This document shows, one piece after another, positions 1-8,085 of a stretch of 10,888 nt of DNA. Source of the DNA: Ochromonadaceae sp. CCMP2298. Lineage: Eukaryota; Sar; Synurophyceae; Ochromonadales; Ochromonadaceae. Numbering within the stretch: position 1 is the first letter of the stretch; each line of letters starts with the position of its first letter. The notes under the pieces were generated by a model. It saw nothing but the letters and a program-made list of their open reading frames with translations, searched no databases and was not told the origin of the DNA. The position numbers were made by a program, and so were the translations under genes. The stretch is taken from assembly GCA_026770595.1 (NCBI GenBank), contig MU634659.1:1-10888 (forward strand), read 5' to 3'.

Positions 1-460
1 CATTTTGAGGCATCCTGGCAGTAAAAGTAATGATGCGCTCATATGTAATTATCAAAGCAAGCTTGATAGCGCGTCTAGAATTCTTACAGGAATTGACGGC
101 ATTTAGTGTCGAGTTGCCGAGAGCTTCGGGTACTGCCAGAACACATTCCTCCGAACGGCTGTCTGGTATCTGACGGCCGGGAATTTGGTTCTTGGAGTTT
201 CACAATCCCCGACAGAAAGTTGGTCAGTTGGGATTTGACGAGTTGGGATACCACCCCGCCATTGCATTTCTTCCCTTGACACCTCCTGGACCTCGCCGTT
301 GAAGTGTTGAACTGTTGAACAGTTAAACTGTAAAACGAGATGCCTCACCTCGCCCTGTTCAATCAGGGACCACCTGCTGACAGCAGAGCCCACACGCGGT
401 GACGCAATCCTGTAAAGAGGATCAGAGGTGGCCGTCCGACTGATTTGCCCAGGGAGCGCC
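1..460. other. Upstream region of the coiled-coil gene
   Basis: No convincing gene is visible here. In the frame of the downstream gene there is a TAA at 413-415, so the coding region does not extend further left without an unseen upstream exon. The notable structure is the 8-base minisatellite at 305-336. The minus-strand open frame that runs across this segment into the downstream gene has no recognisable protein features. Promoter elements such as a TATA box could not be identified with confidence. Confidence 0.5.
305..336. repeat. Four-copy 8-bp minisatellite
   Basis: Four consecutive 8-base units read TGTTGAAC, TGTTGAAC, AGTTAAAC and TGTAAAAC. A weaker fifth unit, CGTTGAAG, lies just before them at 297-304. 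Within the array, 310-324 forms a near-perfect 15-base dyad (AACTGTT-G-AACAGTT). It lies about 125 bases upstream of the predicted ATG, so it is in the promoter or 5' UTR. Any regulatory role is inference. Confidence 0.75.
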
Positions 461-2585
461 ATGCAGGTAGCTAAGCACGATCTCTCGGCCCTGGTGCCCA
501 AGGGTCTCTCCCAGCGCACGCAGTTCTTCGTCTCGAAGCCCGACCAAGCGCATCGCGTGATAAAAGACCGGGCCCAGTCGTTGTTCATCCCCGCCTCTGA
601 GTTAGAAAAAAGGTCTGCGCTGGCACCGTTGCTGAGCGATAACATCCGCTACATCCAGGGCGGTCCGAGTGCCTTGCTGAGGAATGACGGAGGGGGTGTC
701 CCGGGCGCCGACACGAAGGATCATCTGCGCCTCCGGATCAAGGAGCTAGAGAAGGAGAATGGCAAGCTGTCCCTCCACATCCGGGAGGCAGAGATGAGCA
801 TCCAGAGCTACCGCGGGAATTTGTCGGAAAAGGGGCCCAGGATGAGCAGAGGCGTTAGCGCGGGCACGCAGACAGATGCGGACAATAAGCAGGCCGGCCT
901 GAGGGCGCTGCAGGAGAAGCTCAACGCGAGTACGGAGGAGCTCCGCAGTCTGCAGGACATGAAGGATACGATGTTTAGGGAGCGAAAGCAGCTGCAGGAG
1001 GTGGGGAGGAAGAAGGAGCAGGCGCTGGCGGCTACGGTAGAATTGCAAGCGGCTGAGGTTATGCAATTGCAGAAGAGCCTCGCAGCGGCACAGGCGGTGA
1101 TTGCAGAGAATGTGCTTGCGGAGAAGGTGCAGAAGGAGGCGCAAAGGGAGAAAGCGCAAAAGGAGGAGATGCAAAGGGAGGTGCAGAAGGTAGAGGTGGA
1201 GCTGCAGGTGGAGCTGCAGGTGGTGAAGGAGGAGTTAATGAAGGAGGAAGTGCTGAAGGAGGAGGTCGCAGTCAGCAACAGCGTGAGTGCCCAGCAAAGA
1301 GCGCAGGCTGCGTGCTTGCAGCAGAGTATGGAGGCGCTGCGGAATCTGCGGCAGGAGATGGATGTGTTTAAGACTGGCACAGTGGAGATGGCTGCAGTGC
1401 TACAGCAGTCAGTGCAAGCAGACTTCGCACGCATCCTGGGTGTAGCTGCTGCCCATGCGCAAGAGCAGGACAGGCTGCTGAGGGAGGCGAGGGCGGGCGC
1501 GCAGTCACAAACAGAGGCACTGCACCTGGCGGAGGAGGAGTTGGCCGCACTGCTGCACCACGTTCCTGTACCCCTACCCCAGCCTAAAGAGCTAAGTATA
1601 GCGCACCTCTCGATGTCGCCCCCTCTGCGCACACGCTCCGAGGTGTGCACGCCCGCTCCTCCGCTGGTGGAGGTGGGCTGCAGCCCCAGCTCCCCGATGG
1701 GCAATAGAGAAGTCGTGGAGGCGCAATTGAGGGCAAAGGTGGCAGAGCAGGCTGCAGAGGTTGACAAGCTGCTACAGCGGTGCCGCAACGATCACAAGCT
1801 TATCGTAGAGAAGGAGCGGGAGAACGACCGACTTACACAGCGCTATATGGTGGATCTAGACCGCATAAATCAGCACGAGAGGGAGCTTTTAGGGGTGGCG
1901 GGCGGCGCGGCAGAGGAGCAGCTGCGCGCTGAGCACTACAGACACCGCCTGATGAGCGCAGTTTTGGCCTTGAATGGCCTGCAGGAGGTGCACGCTGCGG
2001 AGGTGAAGGCAGTGAAGCACGAGGCACACGTGAAGGACCTGCTGCGAGTGGCTAAGGAGAGAGAGGCCTCCATAGAGAGGGACCGGCTGGCTATCGAGCT
2101 AAAGTTCATAAAGTAAGCACCCTAAGGCCACTATCCTAACTTGCTCCTTTCTTCTTCTCTCTTACCCTCTTCCCATCCCCATCACAATCTCTATCCCTAT
2201 CCCTCCTTCCCATCCCTCCTTCCCATCCCCCCTTCCTGTCCCCCTCTACCCCCCTCGCAGGGAGGTGCAGAGCATCCTGACCTTCTCCCTCAACACCGCG
2301 GAGCAGTCCCTCAGCGAAGCACAGCCCCACGTGGTGGCCAAGCTCGTGCAGGGGCGGTTGAAGCGCCTCAAGCTGCTGGAGCAGTCCACGCACGGCCGCC
2401 TGCGCGATCTGGACCAGCGCTCGGCCGACACCTGTGCGGTCAATTCGGCGCACTTGGACGCTTTCAAGCAGAAGGCGGCGACTAACAATGCAGCGGCGAA
2501 GGAGATGACGCACGCGGCTACGAAGAAGCTGCTCGCAATATTGAGAGAAAGCGGGGGGGGCAATATGCTGCTCGATGGGACGTGA
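461..2585 (+). CDS. Long coiled-coil protein, two exons, family not recognised
   Basis: Exon 1 is 461-2112 and exon 2 is 2261-2585. Joined across a GTAAGC...CGCAG intron, they give 658 residues; the split codon AA|G restores Lys552-1 (residue 551) and keeps the frame. I chose the ATG at 461 because its context is good (GCCATGC) and a stop lies in frame at 413; a GTG at 428 is the only earlier option. Residues 1-85 are not coiled coil. Residues about 87-365 and 415-550 are heptad-rich and charged, and 222-268 is an extreme Glu/Lys/Gln/Val-rich stretch with repeated QKE, QRE and KEE units. A Pro/Ser-rich break (368-412) separates the two coiled segments. A GTQTD motif at 135-139 resembles the TQT core of dynein light chain LC8 ligands. 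The exon 2 part (552-658) is helical, rich in Ala and Gln, and ends in a Gly-rich tail. There is no signal peptide or membrane segment. The look is that of a cytoskeletal, ciliary or scaffold protein, but coiled coils mimic one another, so no function is assigned. Confidence 0.8.
2113..2260 (+). other. Intron of the coiled-coil gene
   Basis: A 148-base GT-AG intron. The donor is GTAAGC and the acceptor is CTCGCAG. A CTAAC branch-like site lies at 2136-2140, followed by a pyrimidine tract of roughly 115 bases made of repeated CCCTCCTTCCCAT-like units. The exon 1 frame stops at a TAA that overlaps the donor (2114-2116). Removing the intron joins two helical coding stretches in frame, which is the main support. 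Confidence 0.88.
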
Positions 2586-2727
2586 GGGCCCCCAGCCCCA
2601 CTGTCACCACCCGCATTGATTGTACATAAGCTGTATTTGTATGTGACTGTGTGGATTGCGTTTACGAGAATCGTGATATTTTTTAGATTCTGAATATGTT
2701 ATTACATAAAAAAAATTGGTTGCCCTC

Positions 2728-2765
2728 CCGCTGCATCAGGGGGGGTCCGCTGCATCAGGGGGGGT
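2728..2765. repeat. 19-bp direct repeat, two copies, each with G7
   Basis: The sequence CGCTGCATCAGGGGGGGT occurs at 2729-2746 and again at 2748-2765. Both copies end in a seven-G run. The repeat sits about 145 bases after the stop codon of the coiled-coil gene and so may be in or just past its 3' UTR. Confidence 0.85.
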
Positions 2766-3044
2766 GGCATCATTAGCGTTTGCACAGTAGCTCGAATCGT
2801 GGCGCTACCGTAGATTGCTTCACAACAAAGAAGAATTTCGTAGCAGTAATGTTGTACTTGTACACAAGATTACATAGCGATTATCTATAAATTAGCTGTC
2901 ATTGAAAATCCATGTATTCCCTTCGCCTACCGAGTTCCCCAGCACCCAGGAGCCTTCCCGAAAGTTAAAGGAAAGAAAGAACGAATTGAAAGCGGATCCA
3001 CCTCCGAAAATACATCTGGGTGGTTTTGGAATCGCTCACAACAT

Positions 3045-3090
3045 TATGTGAGTATGAATATGTGAGTATGTAAGTATGTGAATATGTGGG
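3045..3090. repeat. Degenerate 8-bp repeat (TATGTGAG type)
   Basis: Successive units TATGTGAG, TATGAA (short), TATGTGAG, TATGTAAG, TATGTGAA and TATGTGGG form a decayed tandem array. Its composition resembles the clean 8-bp array at 3981-4052, about 0.9 kb away. It lies downstream of the stop codon of the minus-strand hydrolase gene. Confidence 0.75.
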
Positions 3091-3208
3091 TATTTGTAGT
3101 AGAATACATGTTCCTGGGCCTGGGGCGCTGCCCAAGCAGGCGTGGTACTATATGGGAGCTCTAACTGCTGTCTGCCTATCTAACGGCTGTCTGCGTACCG
3201 GCCTACGC

Positions 3209-5436
3209 CTACCGCCGGGAGGTTCCGCAGGCCGCACAGGAAAGCTGGGCGACGTTGGTGACGCTGCATACCACGCAAGCCCACGTCTCGCTTGTGGTGT
3301 CGGTGGGGGAGGCGGTGGGCGTGGGGGTATCGGTGTTTGTGGGTGTGCCGGGGTTTGTGGGTGAGAATGGCCTACCTGCTCTTTTGCTGCCCAGGTTTCC
3401 ATCAGCACTGGTGCCACTTGTGCCCACACCCTTGCCCCCCCCAGTGGCCCCGGTACCCCCCATCAGCGCGAACAGCCTCTGCTGCACGCTGGACTGCATC
3501 TCCAATTCCGCCAATCCACCCGGCGCCCCTTGAAAGCGCGGGTCAGGACCCCCCCGTCCCGGCCCTTCTTGTCCCGGCCTCCCTCCTGCGTTCTCTTCCT
3601 CGTCGAGCTGAAGTCAGGTAGGGAAAGTAAAGAGTCAGGAGTGAGGTGCGAGAGGCGAGCACGTCAGACAAATAAAACATCGGGTAAAGAAAGAGAATAA
3701 CGTTGAAACCGAACTAATCCCTATGGAGCTTCACTCCCCCTTTCACTCCATGTGTACTCACCAGCACACTGATGGCCATCAGGTCGTCCAGACTCATCTC
3801 CGCGGCCCCCTCCGCCCCTGCACCCTCGCACATGTGCATCCGCAGCATGGCCTCCATTTCCGCATCCCCGCCCCCGTTACCCCCACTGCCCCCGCTCCCT
3901 CCGCCGCCCCCGTTCCCGTTATTCTCAGCCACGCCCCTGGCGGGCCCCGCGAAAGTTCCAGACAAGCCGAAACTGTTTGGATGAGTGTATGAGTGTATGA
4001 GTGTATGAGTGTATGAGTGTATGAGTGTATGAGTGTATGAGTGTATGAGTGTATTAGCAGATGAAAGGAACGTGCATGAGTTAAAATACGTTCGCAATTC
4101 AGGGAAATACGCATACGGGTAAAACCTTCGTCTCTGGGACTGGAAGGAGGCAGGCGGGGCGGCCCAGGGCATGCGGCGGATGTACTGCTCGCAGTCGGCC
4201 AGCATCCAGGAGTCAGGAATCTGCAAAGTGGTGGCGAGGAAGATGCCGATGGAGTCGTACAGGAACCTGGGACGCGGAGAGTTGTGGTCCCCATCTACTA
4301 TGACGAGATTCTTGTCACCCCCGTAGGCCGCGTGTAGCAGCTCGCTGTGCTTCTGTGACACAAAGTGGTCATTCAGGGCGGCCACGAAGAGCGCCGGGAC
4401 GAAGCACTTGTCCACCGAGTCTATCGGGCGCAGCAGGCGGATATCAAAGTTGGCCGCCTTCTGCACGCTGGAGCGCACGAAGCTCAGCACCATGCGCACC
4501 AGGATGCCGGGAGCGAACAGTCCCTGCTGCCGCCCCATCTCCACCATCTCTTCGGCCAGCATGACGAGGCTGTGGAAGGCAGAGTCCAGCACCTGGAGGG
4601 GAGAGGGGGTCAGGGAAAAGAAAGAGGAGATAGGGGTATAAGGAGGTTAGAGACAGAGGATCAGAGTCAGATGGATGGGCGAGGCTTTGGATACAATTCT
4701 TCACGAGTCTAGGGCCAGGGAAGTTACAGGGTACTGGGTTCAGGGCATTGGGCACAGAGTACTGCGGGGCTGCACTCACCATGCTGGCGATTGAGGGGTC
4801 CCGCTCCCCGTGCAGTAGCGCCGTACTCGCGCCCATACTGCGCCCCCACAGGGCGATCGTGGACGTGGTGCCTTGCCGCAGGTGCTCAATCACGCAGCCC
4901 AGGTCGTCCTTCTCGAAGTAGCCCAGGCTCACGTACTCCCCCTCGCTCATCCCCGACCCCGCGAAGTCAAAGGCCAGAAGCGTGGCGCCCAGGGAGAGCA
5001 CCAAGCTAAGACTGGACAGCGCCTCGAGGCGGGCGGAGCTGTTCCCGTGCATGTAGATCACGCAGGGCAGCAGGGCAGCTGGCCGCTCTGCTGCCTGCGG
5101 CTCCCACATGGAGCAGCAGATCTTCAGACCGCGTGCGTTTGTGAGCACGAAGTCTCTCCGCACGAAGCGCCGGCCGCAGAAGGCGAACGCGGGTGGGCCC
5201 AGTTTGCTGATGTCGTACTCGCAGCGGGGCGGGCGTATGATCGCGTTCACCAGGGCGTTGTAGCTGCTCTTAATCATGGAGTAATAGGACTGGCTGCCCG
5301 AGTTCTCCGAGCCCTCTTCATCGCCCTCAGCCTCCACGGCGGCCTCCCTCGCGGGATCTCTTTCCCTCCAGGTGCCACTGCTCGGGCGGGTGCCGTTGGT
5401 TTCCCGGGTGGACTCGCGGCTACTCTTGTTCCCCAT
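3209..5436 (-). CDS. Alpha/beta hydrolase with C-terminal RanBP2-like zinc finger, four exons
   Basis: Exons run 5436-4780, 4592-about 4117, 3972-3762 and 3607-3209, giving about 580 residues. Residues 62-340 are an alpha/beta-hydrolase domain. It carries the IIRPPRCEY start motif typical of plant and protist members, the HGN oxyanion strand at 130-132, the nucleophile elbow GRSMG with Ser200, Asp294 in ALNDHF, and His322 in GDHNSPRP. The triad is therefore complete. The family holds serine hydrolases (S33 peptidase-like, related to ABHD17-type thioesterases); the substrate cannot be read from sequence. The start MGNKSSR fits an N-myristoylation site (Gly2, Ser6, Arg7), suggesting membrane anchoring, and the ATG has A at -3 and G at +4. 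After a Gly/Asn linker and an acidic stretch (MSLDDLMAIS), exon 4 is Gly/Pro/Thr-rich and ends in a zinc finger: Trp557, Cys559, Cys562, Asn566, Cys572, Cys575. This is the RanBP2 pattern, but with nine rather than ten residues between the Cys pairs. RanBP2 fingers bind ubiquitin or RNA. The end of exon 2 is uncertain (see intron 2). Confidence 0.88.
3608..3761 (-). other. Hydrolase intron 3
   Basis: A 154-base phase-0 intron with a strong GTGAGTA donor (at 3761 reading down) and a TTCAG acceptor (3608) preceded by a pyrimidine-rich stretch and CTGAC branch-like sites. Removing it joins ...MAISVL to LDEEEN... and opens the frame into the zinc-finger exon. Confidence 0.85.
3973..4116 (-). other. 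Hydrolase intron 2 (donor position uncertain)
   Basis: The acceptor AAACAG ends at 3973. Three GT sites in the same phase could be the donor: GTTTTA (exon end 4126), GTATGC (4117, used here) and GTATTT (4111); they change the protein by only a few residues. A CTAAT branch-like site lies at 4057-4053. The intron would contain the 8-bp array at 3981-4052. The region is open in frame, so retention as coding sequence is not excluded. I favour an intron because an 8-base unit changing in copy number would shift the reading frame, and the encoded HTLIHSYT-type repeat looks non-biological. Confidence 0.6.
3981..4052. repeat. Nine perfect 8-bp repeats (ATGAGTGT)
   Basis: Nine uninterrupted copies of ATGAGTGT on the plus strand, read as ACACTCAT in the direction of the hydrolase gene. 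If translated it would give an 8-residue repeat (three DNA units per 24 bases). Most likely it is an intronic minisatellite beside the intron 2 acceptor. It is the cleanest array in the window, which suggests recent expansion. Confidence 0.92.
4593..4779 (-). other. Hydrolase intron 1
   Basis: A 187-base phase-0 intron. The donor is GTGAGT (from 4779), the acceptor is CTCCAG (ending 4593), with a CTAAC branch site at 4650-4646 and a long pyrimidine tract between them. Splicing joins ...DPSIASM to VLDSAFHSL..., which matches the continuous block of this hydrolase family just after the nucleophile elbow. Confidence 0.95.
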
Positions 5437-5948
5437 CCTTCACTGTCCGGTTGAATGCCTTCCCGCGTAGAGCTCGTTCTCAGTCCTGCCCGTCGGTACA
5501 GGGTCAGTCGGAATGCTTGAGAAGGTCTTTGCCAGTCCCTTGTCCGCAGGCAGATAGGGAATGAAGTTCAATGAATCAACTAAAGGGGGATCAGGCTGAG
5601 GGGGGGGAGGATTGGGAAAAAATTTCGCAAAAACAACCAAACTGTAACCCCATTAATTATGAAAAAACCCGCAAAATGTGCAGACATTGCGGACTAAAAA
5701 CAGAAACGAATCATTTACTTTTTGTTACATTTTCATAAAAAGGGGTGTTCATAAAGGCGAATGAATGGCGTGGAACATGTGCTTGTACATCAGATAAGCA
5801 ACAAAGATAACATTATACAAACCCGGCACGACCTCCCGACGGGGCGCGCGAGAGAAAACTATTCGAGCATAAACTTACTCAAAAATGGCATGGGTCAAGA
5901 AGAGACCCACAAATTCATACACGAAAATGAGGAACCTGGGAACCCGAC
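5437..5948. other. Intergenic region between hydrolase and NAGS genes
   Basis: Both neighbours are on the minus strand, so this segment should hold the 3' UTR of the NAGS gene on its right and the promoter and 5' UTR of the hydrolase gene on its left. The stretch 5620-5760 is AT-rich with A- and T-runs. I see no supported gene; the short open frames here lack any domain or composition signal. Confidence 0.6.
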
Positions 5949-7922
5949 CTAGGCGATGTCCCACAGCAGCTCCTCCACCTCCACGTCTCTGGTGGTGCCC
6001 AGGTCCTTGATGTACACCTTGGACGCGCGGGCGGCGTTGTAGTTACGCGTGGCGGGCAGCAGGGAGGGGCTGGAGAGGCGGAAGCCACGCTCCTCGAACC
6101 ACTGCATGGTGCGCGTGCTCAGCACGAACACCTGCGTGACGCCCATCAGCAGCGCGCGCCTCTCCAGATACGCCAACAACAATTCTCCCCTGCCCCCTCG
6201 TCGGTACTGCGGATGCACTGCCACGCAGGCGATCTCCGCAGACGTGGGCGAGTACCTCTTTAGCACGCCACAGGCCACGATCGCCCCATCCAGGGCCAGC
6301 ACGAAGGTATCTGGGAAGTTGCTGCGCACGTCCTCCTTCGTCCTGGGCGCTAAAATCCCCTCCTCCACGAGTGGGTTTATTATCTCCATTATGCTGCGCA
6401 GGTCGGAGTCGCGAGCGGGTCTGGCGCCCTCGTACATATCGCGTGAGATAAGTATGCCCGAGCCGTCACGAGTGAAGAGTTCTTTTAGTAGTGCCCCGTC
6501 GTCTGGGGCGATCAGGTGGGCGCGGCGGACACCGGCGGTTAGCGCGTAGACGCAGCGGGCGAGCAGGCGGATAAAGTTGCCGTGCTTGTTGGGTGAGAGC
6601 GGGGAGGTGGTTACCTTGCTGTTGGCGATATTAGAGGCGATGGCGATATTTGACATAACAGAGGTCGCCTCCATGCCCGCCATATTGGCATAGTCTGAGG
6701 CGATATTTGACATTACTGACGTCGCCTCCAAAGTTTCCATATTTGGGTATGACTGTTGGGACACCGCCTCTAGCCCCTCTAACTCCTCCAACGCGAACGC
6801 TGCATCCCTCTCGCGCATCCTGTCCTCCGCATCCCAGTCCTCCTCGTCCTCGTCGCTCCTCTCCACATAGTTGTACTGGTTAGGACGCATGCCCCACTGA
6901 CCCAGCAGGGCACAGGTCTGGGCCAGGCGGAGGCTCTGGATCTTCTTGCCACTGCGCGTGTCCTCCATCGACTCTCCCGCAGTGATGTAGATGATCTTCG
7001 CAGCCTTCAGGCGCGCCGCGCACTCTGCCGCCAGGCTCTCAGAGGGCACAGAGAACACCTCCCCGGAGGTAGAGTAGCCCACGCTGGTTAGCATGATGAC
7101 GTCACCCCCGTCCAGGCGGCGCTTGAAGTTCTCGACCTCGACGCGGCGGACTTCGCCGGTGTTCTTGAAGTCCACGCCGTCGCGCACGCCCAGCGGCTTA
7201 GCAGTGTAGAAGAAGTTACCGCTCACCACGTTGATTCCCGAGTTCCCCGTCATACCGCGGAATCCCCTAGCCAGCGCTGACTCGATCTCGCACCGCGCCT
7301 TGCCCGCCTCCTCCTTCAGCAGCTTCAGCGCGAGCTCGTCCGTGATGCGCATACCTTGGCAGTACACAGCATCTGCGCCGTTCTCCCTCAGCCGCCCGTC
7401 CAGCTGGTCCCGCACGCCCACCACCAGCACAAGTTTTATGCCCAGTAGATGCAGGATGGAGAGGTCGTCCATGATGCTGTCGAAGCTGTGGCGGTTCTTG
7501 AGCAAGGAGCCCGACACGTGCAGGACCATCACGGTGCCCCGGTGCATCGCGATGTACGGCGCGCTGTGCCGGAACAGCGTTCCGAACTTGTTAAAGTCCA
7601 TCGTCTCCTCCACGGTGGGCTTGCTGGACTGCAGCCGGGGCGGCGGCACGAGGCGGATGTAGGACACGTCGTTGGAGGAGAGCTCCTGGGAGATCGTATC
7701 CACAGGCACATTGCGCTCGCTCGCCCTGGGAGGAGGCGGTCGCCGCGTCGAATGGATGGCCGGTTTTTTGCCCTTGTCATTGCCGTTGGATCTAGATGAT
7801 GCCGCTGCGAGTCTACCGATCCTGGGGGCCTGCAGACCAAAGCTCCTGGGCTGGGCGGATAATTTAAAGCCGCAGACGCAGCCCAGCAGCAGGCTGCAAA
7901 GGAGCGCGATGATTGTTAGCAT
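5949..7922 (-). CDS. NAGS: Plastid-targeted N-acetylglutamate synthase (ArgA type)
   Basis: This 657-residue protein transfers an acetyl group from acetyl-CoA to glutamate, the first step of arginine synthesis. It is a single intronless frame. Residues 1-18 are a hydrophobic signal peptide (MLTIIALLCSLLLGCVCG) followed by Phe19 and a Ser/Arg/Lys-rich, acid-poor stretch to about 65, the bipartite type used for red-lineage complex plastids. Residues about 108-340 are the amino-acid-kinase fold of bacterial ArgA: FRHSAPYI at 117, HRGT at 127, RITDELALKL at 192, INVVSGNF at 230, KPLGVRDGVD at 242. A linker of about 110 residues (341-449) is acidic, then has two 19-residue repeats sharing EATSVMSNIA. 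The ArgA junction resumes with GVRRAHLI and ALLKELFTRDGSG at 464-489. The GNAT domain (about 493-640) carries the acetyl-CoA loop YRRGGRGE at 573-580. E. coli ArgA is near 440 residues; the extra length is the presequence and the linker. Arginine feedback is known in this family, but whether it holds here cannot be read from the sequence. The ATG context is weak (C at -3), but the signal peptide supports the start. Confidence 0.96.
   Translation of the reverse strand: MLTIIALLCSLLLGCVCGFKLSAQPRSFGLQAPRIGRLAAASSRSNGNDKGKKPAIHSTRRPPPPRASERNVPVDTISQELSSNDVSYIRLVPPPRLQSSKPTVEETMDFNKFGTLFRHSAPYIAMHRGTVMVLHVSGSLLKNRHSFDSIMDDLSILHLLGIKLVLVVGVRDQLDGRLRENGADAVYCQGMRITDELALKLLKEEAGKARCEIESALARGFRGMTGNSGINVVSGNFFYTAKPLGVRDGVDFKNTGEVRRVEVENFKRRLDGGDVIMLTSVGYSTSGEVFSVPSESLAAECAARLKAAKIIYITAGESMEDTRSGKKIQSLRLAQTCALLGQWGMRPNQYNYVERSDEDEEDWDAEDRMRERDAAFALEELEGLEAVSQQSYPNMETLEATSVMSNIASDYANMAGMEATSVMSNIAIASNIANSKVTTSPLSPNKHGNFIRLLARCVYALTAGVRRAHLIAPDDGALLKELFTRDGSGILISRDMYEGARPARDSDLRSIMEIINPLVEEGILAPRTKEDVRSNFPDTFVLALDGAIVACGVLKRYSPTSAEIACVAVHPQYRRGGRGELLLAYLERRALLMGVTQVFVLSTRTMQWFEERGFRLSSPSLLPATRNYNAARASKVYIKDLGTTRDVEVEELLWDIA
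6642..6755 (-). repeat. 57-bp imperfect tandem repeat inside the NAGS linker
   Basis: The plus-strand sequence GGCGATATTTGACAT occurs at 6642-6656 and 6699-6713, with further matches following (GTCGCCTCC and CCATATT blocks), giving a 57-base period. In protein terms this is a 19-residue repeat with the shared core EATSVMSNIA. A further partial copy of GGCGATATT lies at 6624-6632. The period is a multiple of three, so the frame is kept. Confidence 0.85.
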
Positions 7923-8085
7923 GCGCCTTCAGACGCGCCGGGTCAATGGGAGCGTGCTTGATGCAATGAGAGTGCCTGGAACTGAGCCTGGAACTGGTCT
8001 CCTAATGAGCGCTCCGCCGAATGCAAAGGATGATGAAGAAGGGGCCTGGAGGGGCACGATTCCAGGGATTCTGATTTTGACTGCT

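Larger units (their letters stand above)
2586..3208. other. Convergent intergenic region with short repeats
   Basis: This lies between the stop of the plus-strand coiled-coil gene and the stop of the minus-strand hydrolase gene, so it should hold both 3' UTRs. No clear AATAAA signal is present; TGTACATAA-like sequence at about 2620 and an A-run at 2708-2715 are possible 3' processing signals for the left gene. It contains a 19-bp tandem repeat (2728-2765), an 8-bp repeat array (3045-3090), and a direct repeat of CTAAC-N-GCTGTCTGC at 3161-3175 and 3180-3194. No gene is supported here. Confidence 0.6.

Noticed and set aside
103-645. Minus-strand open frame over the upstream region
   Set aside because: It begins inside the plus-strand coding region, has no recognisable features and crosses a repeat array.
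808-1788. Long minus-strand open frame (326 codons) opposite the coiled-coil gene
   Set aside because: Its Ser/Cys/Ala-rich translation is the usual antisense shadow of Glu/Gln/Lys/Leu-rich coding DNA, with no domain or start context; the plus-strand frame has clear heptad structure and an intron that joins in frame.
2764-2812. tRNA-like piece (GCTCGAATCG with GGTGGC...GCTACC ends)
   Set aside because: The stretch is too short, and no D-arm, anticodon arm or proper T-stem can be drawn.
3276-3383. Possible extra intron in hydrolase exon 4 (GCAG|GTAGGC donor)
   Set aside because: The nearby AG acceptors do not match the donor phase, while reading straight through keeps the zinc finger in frame.
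3086-3621. Several plus-strand open frames in the 3' part of the hydrolase gene
   Set aside because: They are Gly/Val/Pro-rich low-complexity shadows of exon 4, whose minus-strand frame carries the zinc finger and fits the splice phases.
5440-5640. Minus-strand open frame just upstream of the hydrolase start
   Set aside because: It has its own stop before the hydrolase ATG and no recognisable features; it is better read as 5' UTR or promoter.
5761-5952. Small plus-strand open frame (63 codons) after the NAGS stop
   Set aside because: It lies in the probable NAGS 3' UTR on the opposite strand, has no domain and no supporting signal; short frames like this arise by chance.
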